Of a stretch of DNA of 64,000 nt, positions 23,285 through 32,384 are shown one piece after another; the first letter of the stretch is position 1, and each line of letters opens with the position of its first letter. Source of the stretch: Cordylochernes scorpioides. Its lineage: Eukaryota; Arthropoda; Arachnida; Pseudoscorpiones; Chernetidae. A program made the translations under genes and the position numbers. The notes beneath the pieces were generated by a model that saw nothing but the letters and a program-made list of their open reading frames with translations, was not told the DNA's origin and ran no database searches. The stretch covers positions 145,637,261 to 145,701,260 of the forward strand of contig CP092864.1 in NCBI GenBank assembly GCA_030710605.1, in the 5' to 3' direction.

Positions 23285-23472
23285 GAGGCTGCCTAGCCGG
23301 CATTCATAGTTCTTAAAATTAAAGATACTTCGGCCAGTAAATCTATAATTTTTAACGCTTTGCCAAATGTTTCAATTTTTGTTCGCTCCTGACGAGGACA
23401 AAAGATTTTGTCGAAACGTCGAGACAATAAAAAATATTTACTAGCCGAAGTGTCTTTTATTTGAAGAATTTA
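23285..23472. repeat. Foldback repeat family G, copy 1
   Basis: Arms AAAGATACTTCGGCCAGTAA (23322) and TTACTAGCCGAAGTGTCTTT (23437) are inverted. The hammerhead motif G1 occupies the centre. GAGGCTGCC and GCCGGCATTCATAG flank it here and near 42720, showing that the family extends beyond the arms. Non-coding. Confidence 0.75.
23374..23435 (+). ncRNA. Type I hammerhead ribozyme motif G1, canonical core
   Basis: All core parts are present and in order: CTGACGA (23389-23395); helix II GACAAAA (23397-23403) paired with TTTTGTC (23406-23412); GAAA (23413-23416); self-complementary ACGT as the minimal helix III (23416-23419); and C23420 completing a GUC cleavage triplet. Helix I pairs CTC with GAG next to the core. 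After a two-base internal loop on each side, ATTTTTGTT pairs with AACAATAAAAAT-like sequence (eight pairs). An internal loop in helix I is typical of natural, loop-loop-stabilised hammerheads. Predicted cleavage is after 23420. Confidence 0.75.
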
Positions 23473-23689
23473 GTTTTTATATTTAAGTAAATTGGTTCAA
23501 ATATTATCACTTGCTTTTAATTATAATTTTTCTCATTATATAAATTTTAACTTATCTAATTATAATTGAGCATTTTAACAAGGCTTAAAACTATCTGTTT
23601 TCTAGACCCATTATATAGAAATTGCTCATTTCTAGTAGTTCGAAAAAGGCCTCAACTCTAAAGGTTTTGAAAAAAGAAATGGGCATCTC

Positions 23690-24122
23690 CTTATCGTGTA
23701 ACTGAAAGTTGCTGATGTCTAGCGCCATCTATCGGAATAAATATCAATTATAATAAATTTTTAATTATATCATAATTGGCCAAATACCTATTCTTGATTA
23801 ATCAAGAAAAGCTAATCATGTAGACGTTTCGGGCAGTTGGCCCTGATCAGCGTGGTGCAAGGTGTACCTCAACAACCACAAAACTGTTCATTCAGGCATC
23901 CTGAAAAACCATGAAACGGGTAGTTAAGGTCCGAATTTTGTGATTCCTATTCCTAGAATAATTAAAAAATCAACGAATTGTTGATATTTATTCCGATTGA
24001 TGATGCCAGTCATCAGTAACCTTCAGTTGAACGATAAGGAGATGCCTTTTCTTTTTTTCATAATGTATGCACCTTATCCCAGTATAATATCACTTTGTAC
24101 TATTTTTCTAAAGGTTTTGTTG
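23690..24122. repeat. Foldback repeat family E, copy 1
   Basis: The left arm (GGCATCTCCTTATCGTGTAA, GCGCCATCTATCGGAATAAA) is mirrored at 23980-24045 (TTATTCCGAT, AACGATAAGGAGATGCC). The centre (about 23815-23870, minus) carries a hammerhead-like fold with box 1 CTGATCA, helix II GGGC-CAACT-GCCC and GAAACGTC. The G8-to-C change in box 1 predicts loss of cleavage. Confidence 0.7.
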
Positions 24123-24824
24123 TGTGTGTGTTTTTCAGATTAAAGGAAATGAATAAAACCGTCTGAACAAGAAAAGGTATACCGCTAGACAACAGACAAT
24201 AAATAATGATGTAGATATATATCAATTTGTAAATAGCAGAGAGAATTATCATAGATTTAACGATTTTTGTAAATATATTTATGATTATCTTTCTAACCTG
24301 AAAGGTTCAGATTCCTAATATATATTATTGTTTCTCTTTTTATTTTAGATTACATTTTCTTATTTAATGTGTTTATAACTGTTTAAAAATGTAAATTATC
24401 CCTAACCGGGATATCGCGTTTTGTGTGTTGAAATAAATAAAGAAAGAAAAGGTATAATGTATGAATTGATTTATTAACGCTAGATCTGACACTCAGATCC
24501 AAAGAACACAATTTAGCAATGTACTACCTTCTCGTCTGTTAATAAATGATATAAAACCTCTATGAGTAGTAAAATACCTATTGATATTGTTGGAATATTA
24601 CACAGAGTAACAATGGCTATAGATGAGCTCGTATTTGAAAAGGAACTTGTATGTATATAATGTTTATTGTTTTTGTTGTTTTCATGTAGACATATATACC
24701 AATATTTGTTTTGTATAATTGCTATTAATAATAAATAATATGTAAAGTTAATTTGGTTACGGATTGATCCTTCTTAGTTACTTTAATTACATAACAGGTA
24801 TAACTTGTACACTTTTTACCCATA

Positions 24825-25530
24825 CACTCATGGACAAAACTAAAAGAAGTTTAAAGTATTTGATGTCATGGACGTCCATTTTTTTTTTTTTGAAACTGAG
24901 ACAATTTTGTCAAACTTGGTTATATCTGTATGTCTTCAAACATCTTTTAGAGTTATTGTATTGTTACGAGGTATAAAAAAGGGCGCATTCCAGAATAGGA
25001 TGTTTCAGAGCATTCAAGAATAATGTAGAAAAATCGGAGAACAACTGATTGGCTAATCTAAAGCGATTGCGCAAGGCTTGATGCTGGCGGCTTTCTGATT
25101 GGCTGACCAACCGTGACCGTTCTGTAAAGATCTACTCCGAGATATTTAGGTATGAGGAACTCATGCTGAGAGGAAGAAGAACGAAGCTACGTGGTGGACT
25201 TCAAACAAGCTGCTGTCTCAAGAGGTCGGACTGCAGCTTACCGCCGACGCCAGGTACTTCGTGGAAGACTGCTAGAAAGTTCTACCAACTTCTGTCTTCT
25301 GTTCTGCTCCTGCTTTCCTTCACTGTGCTGCAGTTGGTGAGTTTGTAACTGCTGTTTTCTTTGGTGTTGTTATATTTTTGCACAATTAATGTTAATTAGG
25401 CTTAAATAAAGTCCTAAAGATCTTTTGTACCCACGGAAGTGATTCTTTGCTAACCAACAACACAACATTATGAATCCCGATATATACATGTTGAAGGGTA
25501 CAACTTCCTTAAGGTTTGTACATGAGTGTA
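24825..25530 (+). mobile_element. MITE interrupted by an LTR
   Basis: The MITE left end (ACACTCATGGACAAAAC at 24825) and its body up to GAGTTATTGTA (24960) are separated from the right part (GAATCCCGATATATACATG to TACATGAGTGTA, 25472-25530) by a ~506-bp insertion. Joined, the halves match the 18.5-kb copy. Confidence 0.75.
24962..25467 (+). mobile_element. Solo LTR
   Basis: The insertion starts TGTTACGAGG and ends CAACACAACA (TGTT...AACA, as in LTR ends). It contains TATAAAAAAGGGCGC 9 bp from the start and AATAAAGTCC about 60 bp before the end, the order promoter - transcript start - poly(A) signal expected of an LTR. Flanking tetranucleotides are GTAT and TTAT, an imperfect 4-bp target duplication. 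No internal gag/pol region adjoins, so it is a solo LTR left by recombination. The small open frame at 25163-25348 lies inside and is incidental. Confidence 0.7.
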
Positions 25531-25649
25531 TTTCCTTTATAGAATATCATTTTCAAATTTCATCTTTGGTCAACATGTCTATCTATGTTGAAAAATAGTA
25601 AAAAAGTGAATTTGTACTTGGATCAGGTAGATAAATTAAGAAAAAAGGC

Positions 25650-25815
25650 ATTTCCTGATCGTACAACTGAAAGTTGCTGATGGCTTGCGCCATCTATCGG
25701 AATAAACATCAACTTATCGTTGATTTGTTAATTATTTCAGAATTGGCCAAATACCGTTTCTTGATTAATCAGTAACTTTCAGTTGCACGATGAGGAAATG
25801 CCTTTTTTCTTATAT
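25650..25815. repeat. Foldback repeat family E, copy 2 (deleted centre)
   Basis: GGCATTTCCTGATCGTACAA and GCGCCATCTATCGGAATAAA at the left mirror AACTTTCAGTTGCACGATGA at the right. The hammerhead-bearing centre is missing. Confidence 0.7.
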
Positions 25816-25861
25816 CTATTTATATATAAGCAGAATAATATAAAGAATATATAGGGATACT

Positions 25862-26575
25862 ATTAGATATATGTATGTTATATTAAAATATACTTCATTT
25901 AAAATTATATTTCATAGAATCAAATACTCTGTTAAATCGACCGCCAGAAATCATGCTTCCCCTATAAAAACTAATTGTTCTTGTTTCTCGATGGCCGACT
26001 CAAACTTTTGTACATTATGTAAATAACACAAAGCAATAACGCACAATCTATACATATAAAATGAAAGGATTTAAAAAGCACGAAAGTTTCTTTTATACAT
26101 AATACAAACTTCTACTGTCCTCACTGCGATGAAAAAATATGTATTGGGAGGGCTTGACTCATTAGTGGTAAACCCTCCCAGCGGTTTCGCCAATTTAATC
26201 TCCCAGACCGCTTCTCAGAGCTCTAATACTGTATTGGACGATTCTGCTTATATATGCAGCACTGAAGGGGTGGAATCTCAGAAATGGTTTTCAAGAAAAC
26301 TATGGACATAAGCTTATAGGACAGTAGAATTACATTCAAATATTTGCATCGAGCAATGCTCTTCCGCAAACAATAAAGACAAGGCCAGTTAGGCATAAAT
26401 TAAATACATTATGTAAATAAGCTTTTAATTTTTTTATTCTTACGCCTTAAGCCAGGCAGTACTTTTACCAAATTATATTTCTTAATATTCCATAAGTTCA
26501 ATTAAAGCAATCTCTGATCAAGAATATTATTATTATTGCCATGACTGCAGAACAATAACGCAATATACTCATGGA
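25862..26575 (-). mobile_element. MITE-like family C, copy 3, interrupted
   Basis: Family C blocks are split: 25862-26026 (ACCGCCAGAAATCATGC, TACATTATGTAAATAA) and 26405-26575 (TACATTATGTAAATAA, GCCTTAAGCCAGGCAGTACT). The 16-bp word at the break is present on both sides, marking the family B insertion between. Confidence 0.75.
26027..26404. mobile_element. Family B element with 16-bp target duplication
   Basis: The 378-bp insertion starts CACAAAGCAATAACGC and ends GGCATAAATTAAA. It is flanked by perfect copies of TACATTATGTAAATAA (26011-26026 and 26405-26420). Inside is the family core (GGGAGGGCTTGACTCATTAG, CCCTCCCAGCGGTTTCGCCA). A long target duplication argues against cut-and-paste transposition of Tc1 (2 bp) or hAT (8 bp) type and favours target-primed insertion. 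The frame at 26129-26311 is not conserved in other copies. Confidence 0.75.
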
Positions 26576-27174
26576 TACCAAAATAAAGCAATAGCTAATA
26601 ATTATCAAATTCTCTCAAAACTCTCTAAGGGAAGAAAACCAGCTTTACCTGACTAATACAAAGCAGGTTGCTTCCAATAAAGACCAATACATCAAGTTCA
26701 ATAGATTTTGTAGGATGTATATTTCAAGGCGAAAGTGTTGACTGTACATATTTCAAGCTACTATTTCTAATTACTATATTCAAAACGTTCAATTGTGTTA
26801 ATTGTATATAATTTCAGATATACACGCAATTATTCTAATTGTGGATATGGCTTGTCTCTCCCAACTGTTAAATAAATAAATTTTCAAATTCCAAAATCAA
26901 GCAGAAAATCTCTTTTCTTTTATAACATGTATAATTGTATTTTAAGATATCTTGTAGAGTGGAGATAATGACGGGACCATCTCAGAAAGACTAACGGAAT
27001 CAACAGAAGCCAATAGTACGAAAATGATTTCCTGGTTGACTTTTCATGATTTATAAAAGGAAAGTCAATATTTCTAGTTTGAAATTGAAAAATCACATTT
27101 CGTTGATATGGAAATTTCACCGGGAGGATATTGATCTAAAAAATGATTGAGGCTACCTCCTCTTCGCCAATATA

Positions 27175-27548
27175 TATATGTTATAAATAAAGATGAATGA
27201 GATTTTCTGTTGATTTTAGATCATGTTGAAGATTGTGGTAATGCAGCCGTGGTTGAAATCTTTAAAGTATGATAATGAAAAATGGTTTTGATCAGTAATT
27301 TAATTGATTTAAAGGAATATATAAAAATAAAAACAATTTGATAAAAGTAATGCCTGGCTTAAGGCGAGTAGAATAAGGATAACCAAAGATTATTTACATA
27401 ATGTACAAAAGGTTTGAGATGGCCATTGGGATAAAACAACAACGAGTTTTTATATGGGAAGAGTGACCTCTGAGGGTCGATTTAGCAGAATATTTGAATC
27501 CATGAAAATATGATTTTAAATAAAATAATATTTTTATATAACATATAT
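27175..27548 (+). mobile_element. MITE-like family C, copy 4
   Basis: It runs from TATATATGTTATAAATAAAG to TATATAACATATATATATG, showing inverted TA-rich ends. Internal blocks are GCAGCCGTGG, CTGCCTGGCTTAAGGCGAGT and TACATAATGTACAAAAGG. Confidence 0.75.
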
Positions 27549-27620
27549 ATATGATAAATCCCAATTTGGATTATAGATTATAAACACAAGGTAATAAGAC
27601 CTAATCTAAATAATTTAATA

Positions 27621-27666
27621 GTGTATGACGTTTCGGTAACAGCATTGTTACCATCATCAGACATAA
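27621..27666 (-). ncRNA. Type I hammerhead motif F8a, canonical core
   Basis: The minus strand reads CTGATGA, helix II GGTAAC-AATGCT-GTTACC (6 bp), GAAA, self-complementary ACGT, C (triplet GUC), then ATACAC. Helix I next to the core is TGT/ATA (with one G-U pair). The inverted copy F8b (27841-27880) has the same core but a damaged helix II. Confidence 0.6.
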
Positions 27667-27701
27667 GATTACATTACATTACCAAACAATAACATTTAAG
27701 G

Positions 27702-27739
27702 GCTCCTGTAGAAGGGCCGGTCAGCCCGAAAGCTTGAGC
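27702..27739 (+). ncRNA. Hammerhead-like fold F3 (variant core)
   Basis: Helix I GCTC (27702-27705) pairs with GAGC (27736-27739). Box 1 is CTGTAGA, helix II is GGGC-CGGTCA-GCCC, GAAA lies at 27728-27731, and AGCT plus T follows. AATAAA comes 10 bp downstream. A6 of box 1 is replaced by U. Confidence 0.5.
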
Positions 27740-27840
27740 GATTTAAAATAAAGCTTCCTACAAAAGACACTCGTCCCATGATTCTCGTATTTGTTTTCTA
27801 ACTGTATTGAATGGGATTCCAGTACTTATAATTTATTCTT

Positions 27841-27880
27841 TTGTCTGATGATGATAACAATGTTTCCGAAACGTCACACA
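27841..27880 (+). ncRNA. Hammerhead-like motif F8b
   Basis: CTGATGA (27845-27851), GAAA (27868-27871), ACGT and a GUC triplet ending at 27875. Helix I TGT/ACA forms. Helix II is weakened (GATAAC against GTTTCC). This is the partner of F8a in the same foldback. Confidence 0.5.
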
Positions 27881-27963
27881 CTATTAAATTATTTGGATTA
27901 GGTCTTATTTTATTGTATCTATAATTTATAATCAAAATTGTGCTTTATATATATATATTTTTT

Positions 27964-28345
27964 TTTTTTTGGTCGCAGTGGTACACTCTACTCCACGCTG
28001 ACGAGCGCCAACAGCGCGAAACGCGTTCGTGGATGATTTATCAAGAAATTGGGTTGGCCAAATATCACGGAGCAAGCTAAATAAACGCTTACTTTATTTT
28101 TTCTCGCGCTCTGCCATCTAAAAAGCACATGTGCTCGTGGTCAGGAGATGCCTTCTTTATTTTTAATATCAACACCTGTGATGATGTTGATATTAAAAAA
28201 TAAAGAAGGCGTCTCCTGACCACGAGCATATGTGCTTTTTAGATGGTAGATCAACTAAACCTTGATTCAGCCTGTTCGCTGATATTTAGCCACCCCATCA
28301 GGGAACTGGCTAAATCAACGCTTAGTTGATTTCTGTTCCACTAGA
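27964..28345 (+). repeat. Family A repeat, copy 1, with inverted partial copy
   Basis: A family A copy in hammerhead-sense orientation reads GGTCGCAGTGG, the ribozyme motif, ATTTATCAAGAAATTGGGTT, GGCCAAATATCACGGAGC and GTGCTCGTGGTCAGGAGATG. It is followed from 28186 by an inverted partial copy (AAAGAAGGCGTCTCCTGACC), so 28135-28235 is a hairpin. Partial inverted duplications are typical of Penelope-like insertions; here that is an inference. Confidence 0.75.
27992..28033 (+). ncRNA. Type I hammerhead motif A1, canonical core
   Basis: Helix I TCCACG (27992-27997) pairs with CGTGGA (28028-28033). CTGACGA lies at 27998-28004, helix II is GCGC-CAACA-GCGC, GAAA spans 28018-28021, and the palindrome ACGCGT is the minimal helix III. 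T28027 gives a GUU cleavage triplet. The outer helix I block seen in copies A6 and A8 (AGCC/GGCT) is lost here. Confidence 0.7.
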
Positions 28346-28354
28346 TGGCGCTCG

Positions 28355-28450
28355 GCCACAAAATTTCCTCTGTCTCCTTAAAAAAAAAAAAAAAAGAGAC
28401 AGTTCTCGACATAAAAGATGTTTCACTTCCTTTAGTTTTGTCTATGAGTG
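28355..28450 (+). mobile_element. MITE fragment (76-bp family)
   Basis: GAGACAG, then CACTTCCTTTAGTTTTGTCT and ATGAGTGTAT give the right end of the MITE, with a poly(A) tract inside and the middle deleted. Confidence 0.55.
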
Positions 28451-28515
28451 TATATATTTGCATGAAAGATGTATTTTATAAATTTAAGTAGTAAAATTTA
28501 AAATTATTATATTAT

Positions 28516-28792
28516 GGGGGGTCGGTGGAAGGATGGTTTAAACCGTTGGTTTTCGACCGCTAAGACCCGGGTTCGAGTCCTGCATTGGAAATTTTTTCCT
28601 GATTAAAAAAATGCTCCAATAGCCCCCGATGTGAGTAGTGCAAGTAACCAAATGTGGCTCTAGCACATTTGTAAGTGCAAAGTCGAACTGCTTTTCACAT
28701 GTGTAGACATGTGGTGCATTTACAGTAGAAGCAGTCACCTACTTCTCTCCACCAAGATTATCATGGCCTGTACCACGTGTATTAGGGATAGT
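28516..28792 (+). mobile_element. tRNA-derived SINE, family SINE1, full copy
   Basis: The 5' part (GGGGTCGGTGGAAGGATGG, then ACCCGGGTTCGAGTCCTGC) contains an A-box-like and a clear B-box (GGTTCGAGTCC) promoter. A ~200-bp body follows (AATGCTCCAATAGCCCCCG, GTAAGTGCAAAGTCGAACTG, ATGTGTAGACATGTGG, TACCACGTGTATTAGGGATA). The same body occurs at 52.5, 53.0-53.7 and 56.7-57.0 kb. Its end is fused directly to a truncated family A copy. Confidence 0.8.
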
Positions 28793-28970
28793 CAACAGCG
28801 CGAAACGCGTTCGTGGATGGCTTTTCTTGATTTATCAAGAAATTGGGTTGGCCAAATATCACGGAGCAAGCTTAATAAACGTTTAGTTTATTTTTGCTCC
28901 ACTAGATGACGCTCTGCCATCTAAAAAGCACATTTACTCGTGGTCAGGAGATGCCTTCTTTATTTTTAAT
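28793..28970 (+). repeat. Family A repeat, copy 2, 5'-truncated
   Basis: It starts inside the ribozyme (CAACAGCGCGAAACGCGTTC) immediately after the SINE1 end, so box 1 and half of helix II are missing. The rest (GGTTGGCCAAATATCACGGA, TCGTGGTCAGGAGATGCCTT) is intact. Confidence 0.75.
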
Positions 28971-29012
28971 ATATATATATATTATATATATTAAATATAT
29001 ATATATATATAT
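28971..29012. repeat. TA-rich simple repeat
   Basis: (TA)n with TATATTAAATATATATATAT, one of many TA tracts at element boundaries here. Confidence 0.8.
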
Positions 29013-29583
29013 TCAAATTATTCTACCTAGCTCACGAGCAGCGCCCTCTAGAACGCGTGGCGTTTTGATGGCGGAGGGCGCCCATTGGCTGCAGGCGAGC
29101 ACGTGACTTCCCTGCCCCCCGGGCACCCCCCCCCCCCCCTCCGAGATAATGGAATCGCCCGGCTGCCGGCCGGTTGGCCATTTCGAGTTTCCACCGCGCG
29201 CGGTCCTGGCGTTGGTGACACAGCTGTGCGAGGTGCCAAAAAAGCCTCGCGGGTGACCTCCGGGAACTACGTCCATCTTCCATATGTAAAAATATCGCTT
29301 CTCACACACAAAGTTTGGAGCGGGACGTTTCACAAGAGTGACATCCACGGCGCCAATTTATAATTGTAACGAATAGTATTTGAAATTCAAAATGATATAA
29401 TTTTCAAATATCGTTGTGAAAATTTACATATTTATTTTTATATTTTAAAAACAAACAAAGTTTATAGCGGGACGTTTCACAAAAGTGACATCCACGGTGC
29501 CAATTTATAATTGTAACGAATAGTATTTGAATAAAAACATTTAATCGGGTAAAACCCAGGCGTTGCCCGGGTCATTCGGCTAG
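29013..29583 (+). mobile_element. Non-autonomous Helitron, 5'-truncated
   Basis: The 3' end is GTAAAACCCAGGCGTTGCCC followed by GGGTCATTCGGCTAG and T. The GC-rich block 29030-29280 (AGCAGCGCC, TGGTGACACAGCT, AAGCCTCGCGGG, TGACCTCCGGGAACT, CGTCCATCTTCCAT) is shared with the complete element at 62096-63217. A C15 run lies at 29125-29140. Overlapping open frames on both strands reflect the GC-rich block and are not genes. Confidence 0.7.
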
Positions 29584-29587
29584 TATT

Positions 29588-29990
29588 ATATAAAAATGAG
29601 ATTTCAGTTGATTTTTGAGATTAATTGCTTGTAGAGGAATTATTGGTCATTTGCTTGATCTTGGAATCCATGAGCATGTGATATTGTTCTGCAGTCGTGG
29701 CAATAATTAAATGAAATTAGTTATCAAAAATGCTTTAATTGAGCTAAAGGAATATAAAAAAACATAATTTGGTAAAATTACTGCCTGGCTCAAGGCGTAT
29801 TAATATAAAAGATGAAAATCCTATTTACATAATGTACAAAAGGTTTGAGCCGGCCATCGGGAAACAACAACAATGAGTTTTTATAGGGGAGGCGTGACCT
29901 CTGGCGGTCGATTTTAACAATTATCAAATCTATGAAATATAATTTCGAATAAAATAATATTTTAATAAAACATACATATATATAATTTCA
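29588..29990 (+). mobile_element. MITE-like family C, copy 5
   Basis: Blocks are ATGAGATTTCAGTTGATTTT, CTGCAGTCGTGG, CTGCCTGGCTCAAGGCG, TACATAATGTACAAAAGG, GACCTCTGGCGGTCGA and the TATA-rich end. Confidence 0.7.
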
Positions 29991-29994
29991 TATA

Positions 29995-30500
29995 GAGAAC
30001 TGCGCGCAATATAATAATCCTAAGAAATTGAAGCCACTATGGCAGAATTTGACGAAAGGATTAAGATGGGAAAATCTGAATCGGTCCACGTCAGCCATGA
30101 ACTCCGTTTTATGTGGCGAGGTTATAGCTATTTGCCTTTTACGACTATGGCCTCTTTAGATGACTCTTATCTGGCTAGAAGGATTACTATGGGACGGTCT
30201 TAGAAATTGGAACATGTCCGAACAAATAGATTCCTCATATAGGATTCCTTTAACATATGATTTTGAAATAGCATATCAGAATGTGATATTAAAATATTGA
30301 CATCTACATAAATGAAAATTACCAAAACTTTGAACTTTTTCGATGTATTGTCAGGTTTTTATTACATGTATGAAATATCATAAGAGTTAGGAAAATATTT
30401 AAATACCACTTTTAAATAATAAAAATTGACTTTTGCTTCTGTCTTTATTAAAATAAAAACATAAAGACTCCAGGGAAAAGATTCTTTAAAAATATTATTT
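29995..30500. other. No recognised feature
   Basis: A moderately GC-balanced patch at 30000-30210, otherwise AT-rich. Nothing recognised. Confidence 0.35.
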
Positions 30501-30504
30501 ATTA

Positions 30505-31019
30505 AAAAATATCTCGAGCTTTCAGTCAAGTACGCCCTTCTACGGGAGAAAGTATTAACCGTATTAATACGCCTATAAAATATGATTTAAAATTAAATTC
30601 ATTAAATAGAAGGGCGTACTTGCCCGAAAGCTCGAGATATTTTCTAATTAAAAATATTTTTAACTTTATGCTTCTGTCTTTATTGCAATGATAAAATTTA
30701 TTTTTAAAAAGGTATAACTCATCAGTGATAAATTCTCAAATTGTCGGGTCATTAGTAGTAAACCCTCTCAACCATGACGACAATTTGAGAATTTATCACT
30801 GATGAGTTATACCTTTTTAAAAATAAATTTTATCATTGCAATAAAGACAGAAGCATAAAGTTAAAAATATTTTTAATTAGAAAATATCTCGAGCTTTCGG
30901 GCAAGTACGCCCTTCTATTTAATGAATTTAATTTTAAATCATATTTTATAGGCGTATTAATACGGTTAATACTTTCTCCCGTAGAAGGGCGTACTTGACT
31001 GAAAGCTCGAGATATTTTT
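30505..31019. repeat. Perfect 242-bp inverted repeat with nested foldbacks
   Basis: Arms 30505-30746 and 30778-31019 are, as far as I can read, identical inverted copies with a 31-bp spacer. Each arm itself contains an inverted pair with the F4 hammerhead-like motif (CTCGAGCTTTCAGTCAAG... mirrored by ...TTGCCCGAAAGCTCGAG). Near the spacer each arm has a family-B-like ACTCATCAGTGATAAATTC block. Perfect identity implies very recent duplication or ongoing gene conversion, or an assembly artefact. Confidence 0.85.
30972..31014 (+). ncRNA. Hammerhead-like fold F4 (variant core)
   Basis: Helix I TCTC/GAGA flanks box 1 variant CCGTAGA, helix II (AGGGCGTACTTGACT, weak), GAAA and AGCT plus C. Mirror copies lie at about 30512-30552 (minus), with the partner version (GGGC/GCCC helix II) at 30603-30640 (plus) and 30884-30921 (minus). 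Confidence 0.4.
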
Positions 31020-31374
31020 AAAATAGAGCAACCAATAAATACATTTTAAATTGAAAAGGCATATATTTGAAATTTATATGCTAATTTTGTAATTATTCTT
31101 TTTTTTTAATTCATAGAAGCAATTTTCTGGCAGACATATTCAATTGTTTATCATCATCATTATCATCATTTTTGATATTAATATTATTTTTCTTAGTTAG
31201 TTATCAAATCATTTGCAATTGTAGTTTCCTTTTTTGTTTTGTTGTGTTCCTTTTTAAGCAATAAAATATATAGAACTAAGGTGTAATATTTAATTCAAGC
31301 ATATGGAACCAACATCGATTCATTTTTAAAACAAAGCAAAATCATAAGCTTATATAACCTTAACCTTTTCATAC

Positions 31375-31535
31375 AGCATAAATTGGATTAAAATAGCATT
31401 AATATGTTATAATACCTTGAAAAAGGTTGGCGTTCAGCCAACTGAATTATTGATTAAAAAAAAATGATATTTTGATCCAATATATTCCTTTTTAATTAAA
31501 GATTTATTTATATAATAAAAGGCATATATTTCAGT
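31375..31535 (+). repeat. Family F7 foldback, half copy
   Basis: AATACCTTGAAAAAGGTTGG, CGTTCAGCCAACTGAATTAT and TTGATCCAATATATTCCTTT match the right half of the F7 foldback at 32085-32240. Confidence 0.55.
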
Positions 31536-31559
31536 CGTCTCAATGTCAATCTTTTTTCT

Positions 31560-31950
31560 ATACAGACTAATGGACAAAACTTTGAAAAGTGGAAAGTATT
31601 TTTGATGTAGTCGGTCATCTGTTTTATTATTATTTTTTTTTAATGAATGATGCGATGAAAAATAGTGGGAGGACTTGGTTCATCAGTGGTGAACCCTCCC
31701 AGCGGTTTCACCAATTGAATCTACGAGACTGCCTCTTTAGAACTCTAATACTGTATTGGATCATTTTAGAGCTCTAAAGAGGTGGTCTGGTGGATTAAAT
31801 TAGTGAAACCGCTGAGAGGGTTCACTACTGATGATCCAAGCCCTCTCAATATTTTTTTCATCACAGTAAGGACAGTAGAAGTTTGATTTATTTGTGAAAA
31901 GAAACATTCGCGTTTTAATGTCTTTATTCGTTATATATAGATGGTACGAT
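31560..31950. repeat. Family B palindrome, long copy
   Basis: Inverted halves around 31755 (GACTTGGTTCATCAGTGGTG at the left, CACTACTGATGATCCAAGCC at the right; TAGAACTCTAATACTG mirrored by AGAGCTCTAAAGAGG). The right end carries ATATATAGATGG. A MITE-like ACTAATGGACAAAACTTTG sits at the left edge. Confidence 0.7.
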
Positions 31951-32084
31951 ATAGCTTCATAAAACCAACATCTCAATTTCAATTTTGTTTTTAGTCTTGT
32001 TTATTGAATTGTATATATATTGAATTGTTTTGAAAATAGAGCAATCCATAAATAAATCTTCAATTAAAAAGGCATATATTGGAT

Positions 32085-32245
32085 CAAAATATCATTTATT
32101 TCACCAATATTTCAGTTGGCTAAACGCCAACCCTTGTTGACACACATTAAATATGTTATAATACCTTGATAAAGTTTGGCGTTCAACCAACTGAAATATT
32201 GGTGAAATAAATATATTTTTATCCAATATATGTCTTTTTAATTAA
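32085..32245. repeat. Family F7 foldback
   Basis: Left arm TTTCACCAATATTTCAGTTG mirrors CAACTGAAATATTGGTGAAA. Both arms carry the hammerhead-like fold F7, at 32103-32138 (minus) and 32163-32203 (plus). Confidence 0.7.
32163..32203 (+). ncRNA. Hammerhead-like fold F7 (variant core)
   Basis: Helix I ACC/GGT (32163-32165, 32201-32203), box 1 variant TTGATAA, helix II TTTGGC-GTTCA-ACCAAC (clean GTTGGC/GCCAAC in the copy near 42770), GAAA, self-complementary ATAT, T in the cleavage position, and AATAA soon after. Box 1 differs at two conserved positions. Confidence 0.4.
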
Positions 32246-32384
32246 ATAATGTATTGCATATAATCTTCTAAAATGTATTTAGGCGCAAGTATCCCAAGCT
32301 GGGATATCACGTCTGATATGTCAAATAAAAAAAAATCAATACTTATTTATTATAAATATAAACCTTTTTTGATGCCTATGATTA

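Larger units (their letters stand above)
27585..27925. repeat. Nested foldback F8/F3
   Basis: Outer inverted arms (AAGACCTAATCTAAATAATT at 27597 and AATTATTTGGATTAGGTCTT at 27888) each carry a hammerhead-like fold (F8a minus, F8b plus). A different family, F3, with its own fold (27702-27739) lies between them. Confidence 0.7.

Noticed and set aside
28516-28590. Genuine tRNA gene
   Set aside because: B box is good but cloverleaf pairing is poor and the unit continues into a repeated SINE body found at three other loci.
29013-29363. GC-rich overlapping frames of 83-111 residues
   Set aside because: Frames in several phases over a GC-rich Helitron block; no conserved peptide between this copy and the one at 62.6 kb.
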